Below, piece by piece: positions 55,956-64,000 of a stretch of 64,000 nt of DNA. This stretch comes from Propioniciclava sp. (GTDB lineage: Bacteria > Actinomycetota > Actinomycetes > Propionibacteriales > Propionibacteriaceae), in contig NZ_JARKOT010000139.1 in the NCBI RefSeq assembly GCF_029977985.1, positions 1 through 64,000 of the forward strand, given 5' to 3'. The notes beneath the pieces were generated by a model, which saw only the letters and a list, made by a program, of their open reading frames with translations, was not told where the DNA came from and did not search any database. A program made the translations under genes and the position numbers. The stretch's first letter is position 1. Each line of letters opens with the position of its first letter.

Positions 55956-57472
55956 CCGGCATCTTGATCGCCGGCACCGCGTCGGACGCTGGCAAGTCGC
56001 TCGTGGTCGCCGGCCTGTGTCGCGCGCTCGCCCGCCGCGGCATCGACGTGGCGCCGTTCAAGGCCCCGAACATGTCGAACAACTCGGCGGGCTGCACCGA
56101 TGGCAGCGAGATCGGTCGCGCCCAGTACCTGCAGGCCCAGGCGGCCGGCGTCGAGCCGTCGAGCCTGCTCAACCCGGTCCTGCTCAAGCCCGGCACCGAC
56201 CGTCGCGCCCACGTGGTGGTGCGGGGGCGTCCGGCAGGGACGCTCGAAGCCGGCGAGTACGCCACCGGTCGCGTCCACCTGGCCGAGGCCGCCTTCGACG
56301 CCTACCGTGAGCTCGCCGCTGCCCACGAGCTGATCGTCGTGGAGGGCGCCGGCTCCCCGGCCGAGATCAACCTCCGCGAGGGCGACTACGTCAACCTCGG
56401 CCTCGCCCGCCGGTTCGGCCTGCCGGTGGTCGTCGTCGGCGACATCGATCGCGGCGGTGTCCTCGCCGCCCTCTACGGCACGTGGGCGCTCGTCTCCGCG
56501 GCGGACCGCGCCCACCTCGCGGGCTATGTGGTCAGCAAGTTCCGCGGTGACCGCGCCGTGCTGGAGCCCGGCCTGGCCGAGCTCAGCCGCCGCACCGGGC
56601 TGCCCTGCCTCGGCGTCCTCCCGTGGCTCGAGGAGGTGTGGATCGACGGCGAGGACGCGCTGGACGTCGCCCGCTGGAAGCGCGCCGGCCTCGCCCCGGA
56701 GCGTCCCGACCTCGTCGTCGCGGTCGTTCCGCTCCCCCGGATCTCGAACGCCACCGATGTGGAGGCTCTGGCTCGCACCCGCGGCGTCCGCGTCGACATG
56801 ACGGCCGCTCCGGACGCCTGCGCCGCCGCCGATCTGCTGGTCCTTCCGGGCACGCGCGCCACGATCGACGACCTGGCCTGGCTCCGCGCCCGCGGCCTCG
56901 ACGCGGTCGTCGCCGCCCGCCACGCGACGGGGCGACCCACCCTCGGCATCTGCGGCGGCTACGAGATGCTGGCCCGCACGATCACCGACGGCGTCGAGTC
57001 CGGGCATGCGGACGCCGCCGGCCTCGGCGTCCTCCCCGTCGACGTGCGCTACGGCACCAAAGTCACCGCCCGCACCACCCACGCGTGGCGTGGTCTCGCC
57101 GTGCCCGGCTACGAGATCCACCATGGCCACGTGACCCTCGCCGGCGACGCCGAGCCGTTCCTCGATGGCTGCCGCGTCGGCGTCACCTTCGGCACGATGC
57201 TTCACGGCGCCTTCGAGGACCAGCCTTTCGCCGACGCCTTCCTCGCCGAGGTCGCGGCCCACACGGGCTCGCGGTGGACGCCGACGCCCGGTCCCGCGCA
57301 CGCTGCCGCCCGGGAGTCGATGCTGGACGCCGTCGCCGCCGCCCTCGAGAGCCACGTCGACCTGGACGCCCTCGTCGCGCTCGCCCGGGCCGGCGTGGTG
57401 TCGGGTGAGGCCGCGCATCCGATAGGCTGTCGGATGCTCCCGCACCTGCGGGGGCGTCGTGGATCCCAGTGA
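55952..57472 (+). CDS. cobQ: Cobyric acid synthase
   Basis: A 506-residue glutamine-dependent amidase adding four amides to adenosylcobyrinate diamide. The N-terminal dethiobiotin-synthase-like domain has IAGTASDAGKSLVVAGLCRA and PFKAPNMSNNSAG. The C-terminal glutaminase has the cysteine in GICGGYEMLA near residue 335 and the histidine in GTMLHGAFED. The last 40 bases also form the start of the cobalamin riboswitch of the next gene. Confidence 0.95.
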   Translation: MTGILIAGTASDAGKSLVVAGLCRALARRGIDVAPFKAPNMSNNSAGCTDGSEIGRAQYLQAQAAGVEPSSLLNPVLLKPGTDRRAHVVVRGRPAGTLEAGEYATGRVHLAEAAFDAYRELAAAHELIVVEGAGSPAEINLREGDYVNLGLARRFGLPVVVVGDIDRGGVLAALYGTWALVSAADRAHLAGYVVSKFRGDRAVLEPGLAELSRRTGLPCLGVLPWLEEVWIDGEDALDVARWKRAGLAPERPDLVVAVVPLPRISNATDVEALARTRGVRVDMTAAPDACAAADLLVLPGTRATIDDLAWLRARGLDAVVAARHATGRPTLGICGGYEMLARTITDGVESGHADAAGLGVLPVDVRYGTKVTARTTHAWRGLAVPGYEIHHGHVTLAGDAEPFLDGCRVGVTFGTMLHGAFEDQPFADAFLAEVAAHTGSRWTPTPGPAHAAARESMLDAVAAALESHVDLDALVALARAGVVSGEAAHPIGCRMLPHLRGRRGSQ

Positions 57473-57550
57473 AGTCCGGTGAGAGCCCGGCGCTGTGCCG
57501 CAACTGTGAAGCCGACCTCGTGTCGGACGAGCCAGGTCATCTGCCCACGA
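57430..57550 (+). promoter_or_regulatory. Cobalamin riboswitch upstream of btuF
   Basis: The core TCCGGTGAGAGCCCGGCGCTGT-like segment from 57475, CCGCAACTGTGAAGCC and the B12 box AGCCAGGTCATCTGCC at 57530-57545 are the conserved parts of the adenosylcobalamin riboswitch. The aptamer begins inside the cobQ 3' end and precedes the corrinoid uptake genes. Outer boundaries are approximate. Confidence 0.9.
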
Positions 57551-57600
57551 CCGCGTTCTGGTCCTCGGACGAAGGGCCGTCCGCGCGCACGGGCCCTCCC

Positions 57601-57641
57601 CGTTGCGGCGAACGACTTCGTCCTCCGCAACGAAACGGAGG
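57601..57641 (+). promoter_or_regulatory. Ribosome-site sequestering switch of btuF
   Basis: Two pairings exclude each other: CGTTGCGG (57601-57608) with CCGCAACG (57625-57632), and CCTCCG (57622-57627) with CGGAGG (57636-57641), the btuF ribosome-binding site. The second would hide the site when cobalamin is bound. A further hairpin lies at 57573-57598. Inferred from pairing only. Confidence 0.6.
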
Positions 57642-57647
57642 ATGCTG

Positions 57648-58655
57648 GTGATCCAGCAAGGCAAGCCCCGCACGACCCCCAAGACCCCTCGTACTCCCGT
57701 CACCGTCGCCTCGCTCGGCGTCCTGCTCGCGCTGCTGCTGTCCGCGTGCGGCGCACCGACGGCGTCCACTGCCCCGGCGGCGAGCGCCGGCCAAGGCACC
57801 CCGGCCGCGTCGGCCGGGAGCTTCCCGGTCGACGTCGTCACCGGCACGGCCGACAGCACCGAGACGGTGACGATCGAGACGTCGCCCGCGGCGATCGTCT
57901 CGCTCAGCCCGACGGCCACCGAGACCCTGTTCGCCATCGGCGCCGGGTCGCAGGTGAAGGCCGTCGACGACCAGTCGGACTACCCGGCGGACGCGCCGCG
58001 GACCGACCTGTCCGGCTATACGCCCAACATCGAGGCGATCCTCGGCTACGAGCCCGACCTCGTGGTCACCTCGACCGCCGACGCCGACCTGGTCGCCAGC
58101 CTCGCCAAGGCCGGCGTCCCGACGCTGGTCCTCCCGTCGGCCCAGACGCTGACCGAGGCATACGGTCAGATCGAGCGGCTCGGCACGGCCACCGGGCACC
58201 TCGCCGACGCGAAGGCCGTCGCCGCCCAGATGAGCGCTGCGATCGACGCCGCGGTCGCCAGCGCCCCGGGCGCCAAGGGGCTCACCTACTTCCACGAACT
58301 CGACCCGACCCTCTACACCGTCAGCGGCAAGACGTTCATCGGCGAGATCTACGGCCTGTTCGGCTTGACGAGCATCGCGGACGCCGCCGGCTCGGCGGAC
58401 CTGTACCCGCAGTTGTCGGAGGAGTACGTGGTGCAGGCCGACCCGGACCTCATCTTCCTGGCGGACGGGCAGTGCTGCGGTGTCACCCCCGAGACGGTCG
58501 GGCAACGCGCCGGCTGGTCCGGGCTGAAGGCCGTCACGTCCGGGAACGTCACCGTCCTCGACGAGGACGTCGCCAGCCGCTGGGGGCCGCGTGTCGCGGA
58601 CTTCGCCCAGAGCGTCGCCCAGCACGTCGCGACCGTGGAGAAGGCGAACGCGTGA
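57648..58655 (+). CDS. btuF: Corrinoid-binding ABC transporter lipoprotein
   Basis: A 335-residue substrate-binding lipoprotein. The signal peptide ends in the lipobox LLLSAC, which puts the mature N-terminal Cys near residue 31. The periplasmic-binding fold of the BtuF/FhuD type follows (IVSLSPTATETLFAIGAG, DYPADAP, IEAILGYEPDLVVTS). GTG 57648 is chosen since GGAGG lies 6 bases upstream; ATG 57642 touches it. The B12 riboswitch supports corrinoid as the ligand over ferric siderophore. Its stop overlaps btuC. Confidence 0.88.
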   Translation: MIQQGKPRTTPKTPRTPVTVASLGVLLALLLSACGAPTASTAPAASAGQGTPAASAGSFPVDVVTGTADSTETVTIETSPAAIVSLSPTATETLFAIGAGSQVKAVDDQSDYPADAPRTDLSGYTPNIEAILGYEPDLVVTSTADADLVASLAKAGVPTLVLPSAQTLTEAYGQIERLGTATGHLADAKAVAAQMSAAIDAAVASAPGAKGLTYFHELDPTLYTVSGKTFIGEIYGLFGLTSIADAAGSADLYPQLSEEYVVQADPDLIFLADGQCCGVTPETVGQRAGWSGLKAVTSGNVTVLDEDVASRWGPRVADFAQSVAQHVATVEKANA

Positions 58656-59746
58656 GCACCGCCGACACGACCCAGGCCACCCGCGTCGAGCCGATCCCGG
58701 CCGTCGCGGGCACCCAGCCACGCCGGCGCGGCCTCGGCCGTCACGGCAGCTGGGTGTTGGCCGGGGTCGTGCTCGGTGTCGCCGTCCTCGTCGGCGTCGT
58801 GACCGGCCCGGCCGGCCTCACTCCGGGAGCGATCCTCACCGAACTGGCCGGCAGCCTGCCCGGCGTGAACCTCGACTCGGGCCTGTCGGCCACCCAGCAA
58901 GCCATCCTGTTGCAGATCCGGCTGCCGCGCGTGGTGTTGGGCGTCCTCGTGGGCGCCACGCTCGCGGTGGCCGGCGCCACCTACCAGGGCGTCTTCCGTA
59001 ACCCGTTGGCCGACCCGTACCTGCTCGGGGTGTCGGCGGGGGCGGGGCTCGGGGCCACGATCGCCCTCACCCAGGGCGGCAGCATCGGCGCCTTCGGGGT
59101 GCCACTGCTCGCCTTCGCGGGCGGCCTGGCCGCCGTCGCCGCCACGTACGCGCTGGGCGCGACGGTCGGCGGGCACCGCAGCGCCACCGTCATCGTCCTC
59201 GCTGGCGTCGCCGTGGCCGCGTTCTTCAGCGCCATCCAGACCTTCGTGCAGCAGTTCTTCGACGACTCCCTCCAGGCCGTCTACAGCTGGATGCTCGGCC
59301 GGCTGAGCACCAACGGCTGGTCGGACATCGTCATGATCCTCCCCTATGTGGCGCTCAGCTGGGCCGTGGTCCTGCTGCACCGGCGCACGCTCGACGTGTT
59401 GGCCGTCGGTGATGTCGAAGCGGCCAGCCTCGGCGTCGACGTGCCCCGGGTGCGCCTCCTGTTGGTCCTCGCCGCCACGCTCGGCACCACAGCGGTGGTC
59501 GCCGTCAGCGGCCTCATCGGTTTCGTCGGCATCGTGGTGCCCCACGCCGTCCGGCTCGTGTTCGGCACGTCGCACCGCGCTTTGCTGCCCTTGTCGATGC
59601 TGCTCGGTGCCGCCTTCCTCGTGCTCACCGACACGGCCGCGCGCATGGTCGTGGCCCCCGCCGAACTGCCCATCGGCGTCGTGACCGCACTCGTCGGTGC
59701 GCCGTTCTTCCTGGTTGTCCTGCGTCGGAACCGGGCCATCTCATGA
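58652..59746 (+). CDS. btuC: Corrinoid ABC transporter permease
   Basis: A 364-residue FecCD/BtuC-type permease with about ten helices. RLPRVVLGVLVGATLAVAGATYQG, FRNPLADPYLLGVSAGAGLGA and the ATPase-contacting loop AASLGVDVPRVR are present, as is GFVGIVVPHAVRL. The first 35 residues are a polar extension. GTG 58652 overlaps the btuF stop. Confidence 0.92.
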   Translation: MSTADTTQATRVEPIPAVAGTQPRRRGLGRHGSWVLAGVVLGVAVLVGVVTGPAGLTPGAILTELAGSLPGVNLDSGLSATQQAILLQIRLPRVVLGVLVGATLAVAGATYQGVFRNPLADPYLLGVSAGAGLGATIALTQGGSIGAFGVPLLAFAGGLAAVAATYALGATVGGHRSATVIVLAGVAVAAFFSAIQTFVQQFFDDSLQAVYSWMLGRLSTNGWSDIVMILPYVALSWAVVLLHRRTLDVLAVGDVEAASLGVDVPRVRLLLVLAATLGTTAVVAVSGLIGFVGIVVPHAVRLVFGTSHRALLPLSMLLGAAFLVLTDTAARMVVAPAELPIGVVTALVGAPFFLVVLRRNRAIS

Positions 59747-60528
59747 GCCTGTTGGAGTGCCGCGGCCTCGGCGTCCGGCGCGGGCCGGTCGAGGCCATCC
59801 GCGACCTCGATCTCGCGGTGTCCGCCGGCTCCTGGGTCGCCGTCGTCGGGCCGAATGGAGCCGGCAAGACCTCCCTGCTGCACGGCGTCACCGGGCTCGT
59901 CCCGGTCACGGGTCACCTCCGCCTCGACGGCGCCGATCCCCGCCGCCTCTCCCGCCGACAGCTGGCGGGTCGCGTGGCGCTGATGGCGCAGCAGCCGGTG
60001 GTGCCGCCGGGCATGACGGTGCGCGAGCTCGTGGCGCTCGGCCGGACGCCGTTCCTGCGGCAGTTCGGGACGGAGACGAAGCACGACCGGGCGGTGGTCG
60101 ACCGGGAGCTCGCCCGCCTCCAGCTGGCCCCGCTCGCCGGCCGGGCCGCCGATCGACTTTCGGGTGGCGAGTTGCAGCGCGCGATGCTCGCGCGGGCGCT
60201 GTGCCAAGAGCCACGTCTGCTGCTGCTCGACGAGCCCACGAGCGCGCTCGACATCGGCCACCAGCAGACCGTCCTCGACCTGGTGGACGCGCAGCGGCGC
60301 GAGCGCGGCCTCACCGTGCTGGCCGCGATGCACGACCTGACGCTCGCCGCCCAGTACGCCGACCGGATGGTCCTGCTGGACCGTGGGCGGCTCGTCCACG
60401 ACGGCGACCCGCGGGCCGTCCTGCGGCTGTCGCTGCTCAGCGACACGTACGGGGCGCGCGTCGAGGTGCTCGACCGGCCGAGCGGCCCGGCCGTCGTCCC
60501 GGTCCGGCCGGCGTCGGCGACTGGCTGA
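59743..60528 (+). CDS. btuD: Corrinoid ABC transporter ATPase
   Basis: A 261-residue ATP-binding subunit. Walker A GPNGAGKTSLLHG, the Q-loop region, signature RLSGGELQRAMLARAL, Walker B LLLLDEPTSALDIGHQ and the H-loop MHDLTLAAQYADR are intact. ATG 59743 overlaps the btuC stop. The close overlaps of btuFCD imply one transcript controlled by the riboswitch. Confidence 0.93.
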   Translation: MSLLECRGLGVRRGPVEAIRDLDLAVSAGSWVAVVGPNGAGKTSLLHGVTGLVPVTGHLRLDGADPRRLSRRQLAGRVALMAQQPVVPPGMTVRELVALGRTPFLRQFGTETKHDRAVVDRELARLQLAPLAGRAADRLSGGELQRAMLARALCQEPRLLLLDEPTSALDIGHQQTVLDLVDAQRRERGLTVLAAMHDLTLAAQYADRMVLLDRGRLVHDGDPRAVLRLSLLSDTYGARVEVLDRPSGPAVVPVRPASATG

Positions 60529-60622
60529 GGGGGCGTCCGCGTGGTGCTGCTTGCGCCTGGGGAATAGGCTTCCCACCTGAGCAGTTGTCACGGATGCCAA
60601 CCCAGCGAGAGGACGAAATCCC

Positions 60623-61234
60623 ATGGCGTACACCCTTCCTGACCTCGACTACGACTACGGCGCACTGGAGCCGCACATCTCGGCCCAGATCATGGAGCTG
60701 CACCACAGCAAGCACCACCAGGCCTACGTGACCGGCGCCAACACCGCCCTCGAGAAGCTGGCCGAGGCACGCGAGAAGGGCGAGTTCGGGGCGATCAACA
60801 AGCTCGAGAAGGACCTGGCCTTCCACCTGGGCGGCCACGTGAACCACTCGGTGTTCTGGAAGAACATGTCGCCGGAAGGCGGCGGCGAGCCCGACGGCGA
60901 CCTCGCCGCGGCGATCGAGGAGTTCTTCGGGGGCTTCGAGGGCTTCCAGAAGCAGTTCAACGAGGTGGCGAACGGCATCCAGGGCTCCGGCTGGTCGATG
61001 CTCGTGTGGGACACCCTCGGCCAGCGGCTCAACATCAACCAGCTCTTCGACCAGCAGGGCAACCTGCCCGTCGGCCAGCTGCCCATTCTGCAACTCGACA
61101 TGTGGGAGCACGCGTTCTACCTGCAGTACAAGAACGTGAAGGGCGACTACGTGAAGGCGTGGTGGAACGTCGTCAACTGGGCCGACGTGGCCAAGCGCCT
61201 CGACGCCGCCCGCGCGGCGCAGATCGCGTACTGA
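60623..61234 (+). CDS. sodA: Superoxide dismutase, Fe/Mn family
   Basis: A 203-residue cytosolic SOD. Metal ligands are in [27 protein letters not shown] and [19 protein letters not shown]. The outer-sphere position held by His in cambialistic Propionibacterium SOD and Fe-type mycobacterial SOD reads Gln here ([12 protein letters not shown]), which would favour Mn use. ATG 60623 follows GAGAGGA. A long palindrome stands 40 bases past the stop. Confidence 0.95.
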   Translation: MAYTLPDLDYDYGALEPHISAQIMELHHSKHHQAYVTGANTALEKLAEAREKGEFGAINKLEKDLAFHLGGHVNHSVFWKNMSPEGGGEPDGDLAAAIEEFFGGFEGFQKQFNEVANGIQGSGWSMLVWDTLGQRLNINQLFDQQGNLPVGQLPILQLDMWEHAFYLQYKNVKGDYVKAWWNVVNWADVAKRLDAARAAQIAY

Positions 61235-61274
61235 CCCACATCCCTGCGGGTCCCGCACGGGCGGGTCGCCCGAT

Positions 61275-61350
61275 CCCCTGTGTGGCAGTTGGGGCTCACG
61301 CTTGGGGCGTTGCAGCGCCCCAAACGTGAGCCCCAACTGTCACACAGGGG
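61275..61350. repeat. 76-bp near-perfect palindrome
   Basis: Arms 61275-61309 and 61316-61350 (35 bases, two mismatches) around the loop TTGCAG. It stands between sodA and the Rpf-like gene in the 262-base gap; the rest of the gap holds the AT-richer Rpf promoter region with no feature I can fix. It could form a very stable hairpin at the sodA mRNA end. Confidence 0.9.
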
Positions 61351-61496
61351 TGGTTCCCAACCGTCGCACGCAGGGAGCCGCCCCGGGCCGGACGTGGCAA
61401 CCTGACGGAAACCTGAGAATTGAGTTGTGATTCCTTAAGGATCGGCGCAATCTGGAGGAGTTGAGTTTTCTCTCACGTACCTCAGGAGAAGTTGAA

Positions 61497-62456
61497 GTGC
61501 CGATCTCGAACAAGCTGATTGCCGTGGCGACGAGCGCCGTCGTCCTCGTGGGCGGTGGCACCGCCCTCGCCCTGAACCCCGGTCAGGTCACGGCCCCCGC
61601 CCCCGTCACGGTCGCCACCCCTGCTGCCGCCGAGACCTACTCCGTCCACGTGACCGCCAACGGCGCCACGAGCGATGTCGAGGTCCAGAACCTCTCGGTT
61701 GCGTCCGCCCTGGTCGCCGCCAACGTCACCCTGAACGCGAACGACCGGGTGTCCCCCGATCTGGGCTCCACCCTCTCCGAGGGTGACACGGTCACCGTTC
61801 AGTCCGTCCGCCAGACCACGTGGACCAGGACCACCACGCTGGAGTTCTCCACCACGCAGGTCAACGATCCGACGCTCGAGAAGGGGCAGACGAAGGTCAA
61901 GACCGCCGGCGTCAACGGCGAGAAGGTCGAGACGATGGTGACCACCACTGTCGGCGGCACCGTCGAGAGCATCAATGTGGCCAGCGAGGAAGTGACCCGC
62001 GAACCCGTCAACAAGGTCGTCCTCGTCGGCACGAAGGCTCCGGTCCAGGTGACCTCGCGTTCGTCCGAGCGGCCCTCGACCAGGTCGTCCAACTCGTCCT
62101 CCTCGAGCAGCAGCTCGTCCTCCAGCAGCTCCTCCTCCAGCAGCTCTTGGTCGGACAGCTCTTCGTCCGACAGCTCTTCGTCGGACAGCTCGTCCTCTGG
62201 CGCCGGCCTCGACCTGTCTCGTGCGGCGATGTGGGACCGCATCGCCAAGTGCGAGTCGGGCGGCAACTGGTCGATCAACACCGGCAACGGGTACTACGGC
62301 GGCCTGCAGTTCAATCTCGGCACGTGGCGTTCGGTCGGTGGCACGGACTTCGCGGCCTACCCGCACCAGGCTTCGCGCGCCGAGCAGATCACCGTGGCGA
62401 ACCGCCTCTACGCCCAGCGCGGCCTGCAGCCGTGGGGATGCCGCCACGCGGCCTGA
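61497..62456 (+). CDS. Resuscitation-promoting-factor-like muralytic protein
   Basis: A 319-residue secreted protein. After a signal or anchor helix (about residues 8-27) come a DUF348 domain, a G5 domain ([17 protein letters not shown] to [11 protein letters not shown]), a serine-rich linker at about 190-240 and a C-terminal Rpf transglycosylase-like domain ([40 protein letters not shown]) with the catalytic Glu in KCESGG. This is the RpfB-type layout. Such enzymes cut peptidoglycan and wake dormant cells. GTG 61497 follows AGGAG; TTG 61461 is a weaker alternative. Confidence 0.9.
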   Translation: MPISNKLIAVATSAVVLVGGGTALALNPGQVTAPAPVTVATPAAAETYSVHVTANGATSDVEVQNLSVASALVAANVTLNANDRVSPDLGSTLSEGDTVTVQSVRQTTWTRTTTLEFSTTQVNDPTLEKGQTKVKTAGVNGEKVETMVTTTVGGTVESINVASEEVTREPVNKVVLVGTKAPVQVTSRSSERPSTRSSNSSSSSSSSSSSSSSSSSSWSDSSSSDSSSSDSSSSGAGLDLSRAAMWDRIAKCESGGNWSINTGNGYYGGLQFNLGTWRSVGGTDFAAYPHQASRAEQITVANRLYAQRGLQPWGCRHAA

Positions 62457-62472
62457 TCCGCCGCCACCACTC

Positions 62473-62516
62473 CGGACGCCGGCCCCGCGCGTTGTTTCGC
62501 GCGGGGCCGGCGTCCG
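62473..62516 (+). terminator. Terminator after Rpf-like gene
   Basis: A perfect 19-bp stem (62473-62491 with 62498-62516) and TTGTTT loop, 17 bases after the stop and 16 bases before the convergent Kup stop, so it may serve both. The stem carries the GGACGCC/GGCGTCC word. Confidence 0.85.
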
Positions 62517-62532
62517 TCTGCGACATCCCCGG

Positions 62533-64000
62533 TCAGAACTCCATCTGGGAGCCGATGACGACCGTCCGGTCGGGCGGCAGATGGAAGATGCCCGTGCGAC
62601 GGGCCGCGACGCTGTTGAGGGCCATGAACAACCTGCGGCGCCATTCCCACGGGCGCCATGGCCCGTCGTGCTGCAACCGCACCACCGACAGGAAGTAGCG
62701 GGCCTCGTCGGGGTCGAGGAGGAGTTCGGGAACGAGCCCGGAGCCCCAGTAGACGGCGCGCGGCACGTCCTGGGTGTCATTGAAGCCGACGTGGTACTCG
62801 AGGTACACGATTCCGTCGTCGGCCGAGCCGAGGTCGTTGGCGCGCGCCCGATCGATGTGCCGGATGTGCGGAACCGGCTCGTTGACGATGCTGACGATGA
62901 CGATCGTCTCGTGGAGAACCTGGTTGTAGTCGACGTTCTCCTTCAGTGCGAGCGGCACGGTCTGGCGATCGGGGTGCGGGTAGACCGAGACGCCGGGCAC
63001 GCGCGGGATGCCCGAGGCGGTGATCTCGGCGATGAAGTCTTCCAGGGGGCCCTCGAGCACGGCCCGCCGGCGCGCCACCTCGGCCGAGCCGTCGCGCCAC
63101 GTCGTCATCACGAGCAGAAGCGTCGCCCCGATGAGCAGCGGCAGCCACCCGCCTGAGGGGATCTTGATCACGTTCGCCGCGAAGTAGATCATCTCGAGCC
63201 CACCGATGACGACGGCGATGGCCACCAGCCGCCACAGCGGCCAGCCCCACACCTCCTTGGCCAGCAGCAGGAACAGCGCCGTGGTGAGGATGAGCGTGCC
63301 GGTGACGGCCAGGCCGTAGGCGTTGGCGAGGTGCACCGAACTGCCGAAGGCCAGCACCAGCACGACGACGCCCACGTAGAGCATCCAGTTGATGGAGCCG
63401 ATGTAGATCTGGCCGCCCTCGACCTCCGAGGTGTGCTTCACGTGCAGGCGGGGCAGGAAGCCCAGTCGCGTCGCCTGCTGCGACACCGAGAACGCCCCCG
63501 AGATGACGGCCTGCGACGCGATGACCGTGGCCAGCGTGGCCAGGATCACGAGCGGCAACCGCGCCCAGCTGGGGGCCAGGTGGAAGAACGGGCTGTCGAT
63601 CGTCGAGGGGTCGTTGATGATCGTGGCGCCTTGGCCGAGGTAGTTGAGCATGAGGCACGGGAAGACGACGAAGAACCACGACAGCCGGATGGGGCGCGCG
63701 CCGAAGTGACCCATGTCGGCGTACAGCGCCTCGGCGCCGGTGATGGTCAGGACGATGGCCCCCATCGCGATGAACGCGATGAACGGGCGCTCCACGATGA
63801 ACTCCACCGCATACCAGGGCAGGAAGGCCTGGACGATCGTCGGATGCGCGACGATGGCCGGCAGCCCGAGCACGCCCAGCACGCCGAACCACACCACCAT
63901 GACGGGGCCGAAGGCGCGGCCGACCTTCTCCGTCCCCCACCGTTGCGCGGCGAACAAGACGGTGAGCACGGCGATGGACGCCGGGACCACGAGTTCCTCG
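62533..64000 (-). CDS. kup: Kup-family potassium uptake protein, 5' end outside window
   Basis: The C-terminal 489 residues of a KUP/HAK/KT potassium:proton symporter; the frame runs off the right edge. Visible parts are VPASIAVLTVLFAAQRWGTEKVGRAFGPVMVVWF, TGAEALYADMGHFGARPI, LNYLGQGA and the polar C-terminal domain ending TVVIGSQMEF. About eight membrane helices lie in this part; roughly the first 170-200 residues are missing. Confidence 0.95.
   Translation of the reverse strand, partial: EELVVPASIAVLTVLFAAQRWGTEKVGRAFGPVMVVWFGVLGVLGLPAIVAHPTIVQAFLPWYAVEFIVERPFIAFIAMGAIVLTITGAEALYADMGHFGARPIRLSWFFVVFPCLMLNYLGQGATIINDPSTIDSPFFHLAPSWARLPLVILATLATVIASQAVISGAFSVSQQATRLGFLPRLHVKHTSEVEGGQIYIGSINWMLYVGVVVLVLAFGSSVHLANAYGLAVTGTLILTTALFLLLAKEVWGWPLWRLVAIAVVIGGLEMIYFAANVIKIPSGGWLPLLIGATLLLVMTTWRDGSAEVARRRAVLEGPLEDFIAEITASGIPRVPGVSVYPHPDRQTVPLALKENVDYNQVLHETIVIVSIVNEPVPHIRHIDRARANDLGSADDGIVYLEYHVGFNDTQDVPRAVYWGSGLVPELLLDPDEARYFLSVVRLQHDGPWRPWEWRRRLFMALNSVAARRTGIFHLPPDRTVVIGSQMEF

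Noticed and set aside
57400-57640. Small open frames within the riboswitch region (for example 57469-57651)
   Set aside because: They run through the conserved aptamer and have no ribosome site or protein similarity.
61380-61496. A cyclic di-AMP (ydaO-type) riboswitch before the Rpf-like gene, as known in other actinobacteria
   Set aside because: The leader is too short and I see no conserved ydaO core.

Overview
The window is continuous, very GC-rich, gene-dense actinobacterial chromosome. No rRNA, tRNA, insertion sequence, prophage or CRISPR array was seen. The gene content points to Propionibacteriales, most likely Propionibacteriaceae: a His-tailed GroEL1 behind groES with a CIRCE operator, paired guaB3-guaB, MptB-type mannosyltransferase, an Rpf-like protein with a G5 domain, a very large pyruvate:ferredoxin oxidoreductase, cobalamin genes and a single Fe/Mn superoxide dismutase. 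The family assignment is inference; the sequence carries no 16S gene.

Layout. 1-4.2 kb: an unidentified gene end, chorismate mutase, a lipid kinase, a DUF1345 membrane protein, an App1-like phosphatase and a frameshifted MOSC gene. 4.2-8.8 kb: a penicillin-binding protein downstream of guaB3 and guaB. 8.8-13.5 kb: a multiply broken aminotransferase beside an MptB-like mannosyltransferase, then a DUF418 protein overlapping convergently with an Lrp/AsnC regulator. 13.6-15.9 kb: groES-groEL1 under HrcA/CIRCE. 16-23 kb: an MFS transporter, a translationally coupled trio ending in a THUMP-like methyltransferase, a glutamine amidotransferase, galE and malic enzyme. 23-26.3 kb: a four-gene operon joining a tetraether-synthase-like radical SAM enzyme, a small membrane protein, a divergent Lgt-family protein and a proline-rich membrane protein. 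26.3-34.2 kb: a coupled pair, a 1677-residue pyruvate:ferredoxin oxidoreductase and a fused NfnB-NfnA ferredoxin:NAD(P) reductase. 34.3-39.1 kb: Nudix, EamA and the t6A operon (GNAT-TsaE fusion, TsaB, RimI, TsaD). 39.2-45.5 kb: acpS, glmS, divergent coaA, glmM, rpsI and rplM. 45.7-51.7 kb: EF-G2, GtrA, YccF, trmB-truA-rsmC-like and CsbD. 51.7-60.5 kb: cobalamin genes (a histidine phosphatase, cobU-cobS, cobT, cobD-cobQ) and a riboswitch-controlled btuFCD-type transporter. 60.6-64 kb: sodA, an Rpf-like protein and a partial Kup potassium transporter.

How the parts work together. CobU, CobS, CobT, CobD and CobQ cover late corrin amidation, aminopropanol attachment and nucleotide-loop assembly, while BtuFCD imports corrinoid under a cobalamin riboswitch, so synthesis and salvage sit together. 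PFOR and the Nfn fusion would link pyruvate oxidation through ferredoxin to NAD(P)H. GlmS and GlmM feed UDP-GlcNAc synthesis for the wall.

Features cutting across the window: many genes have a TANNNT-like -10 box 6-7 nt before the start codon, the pattern of leaderless mRNAs; the heptamer GGACGCC/GGCGTCC is strikingly frequent; and three intergenic gaps hold size-matched ~70-bp near-perfect palindromes of unrelated sequence. The most unusual gene set is the radical SAM/Lgt-like operon at 22969-26249.
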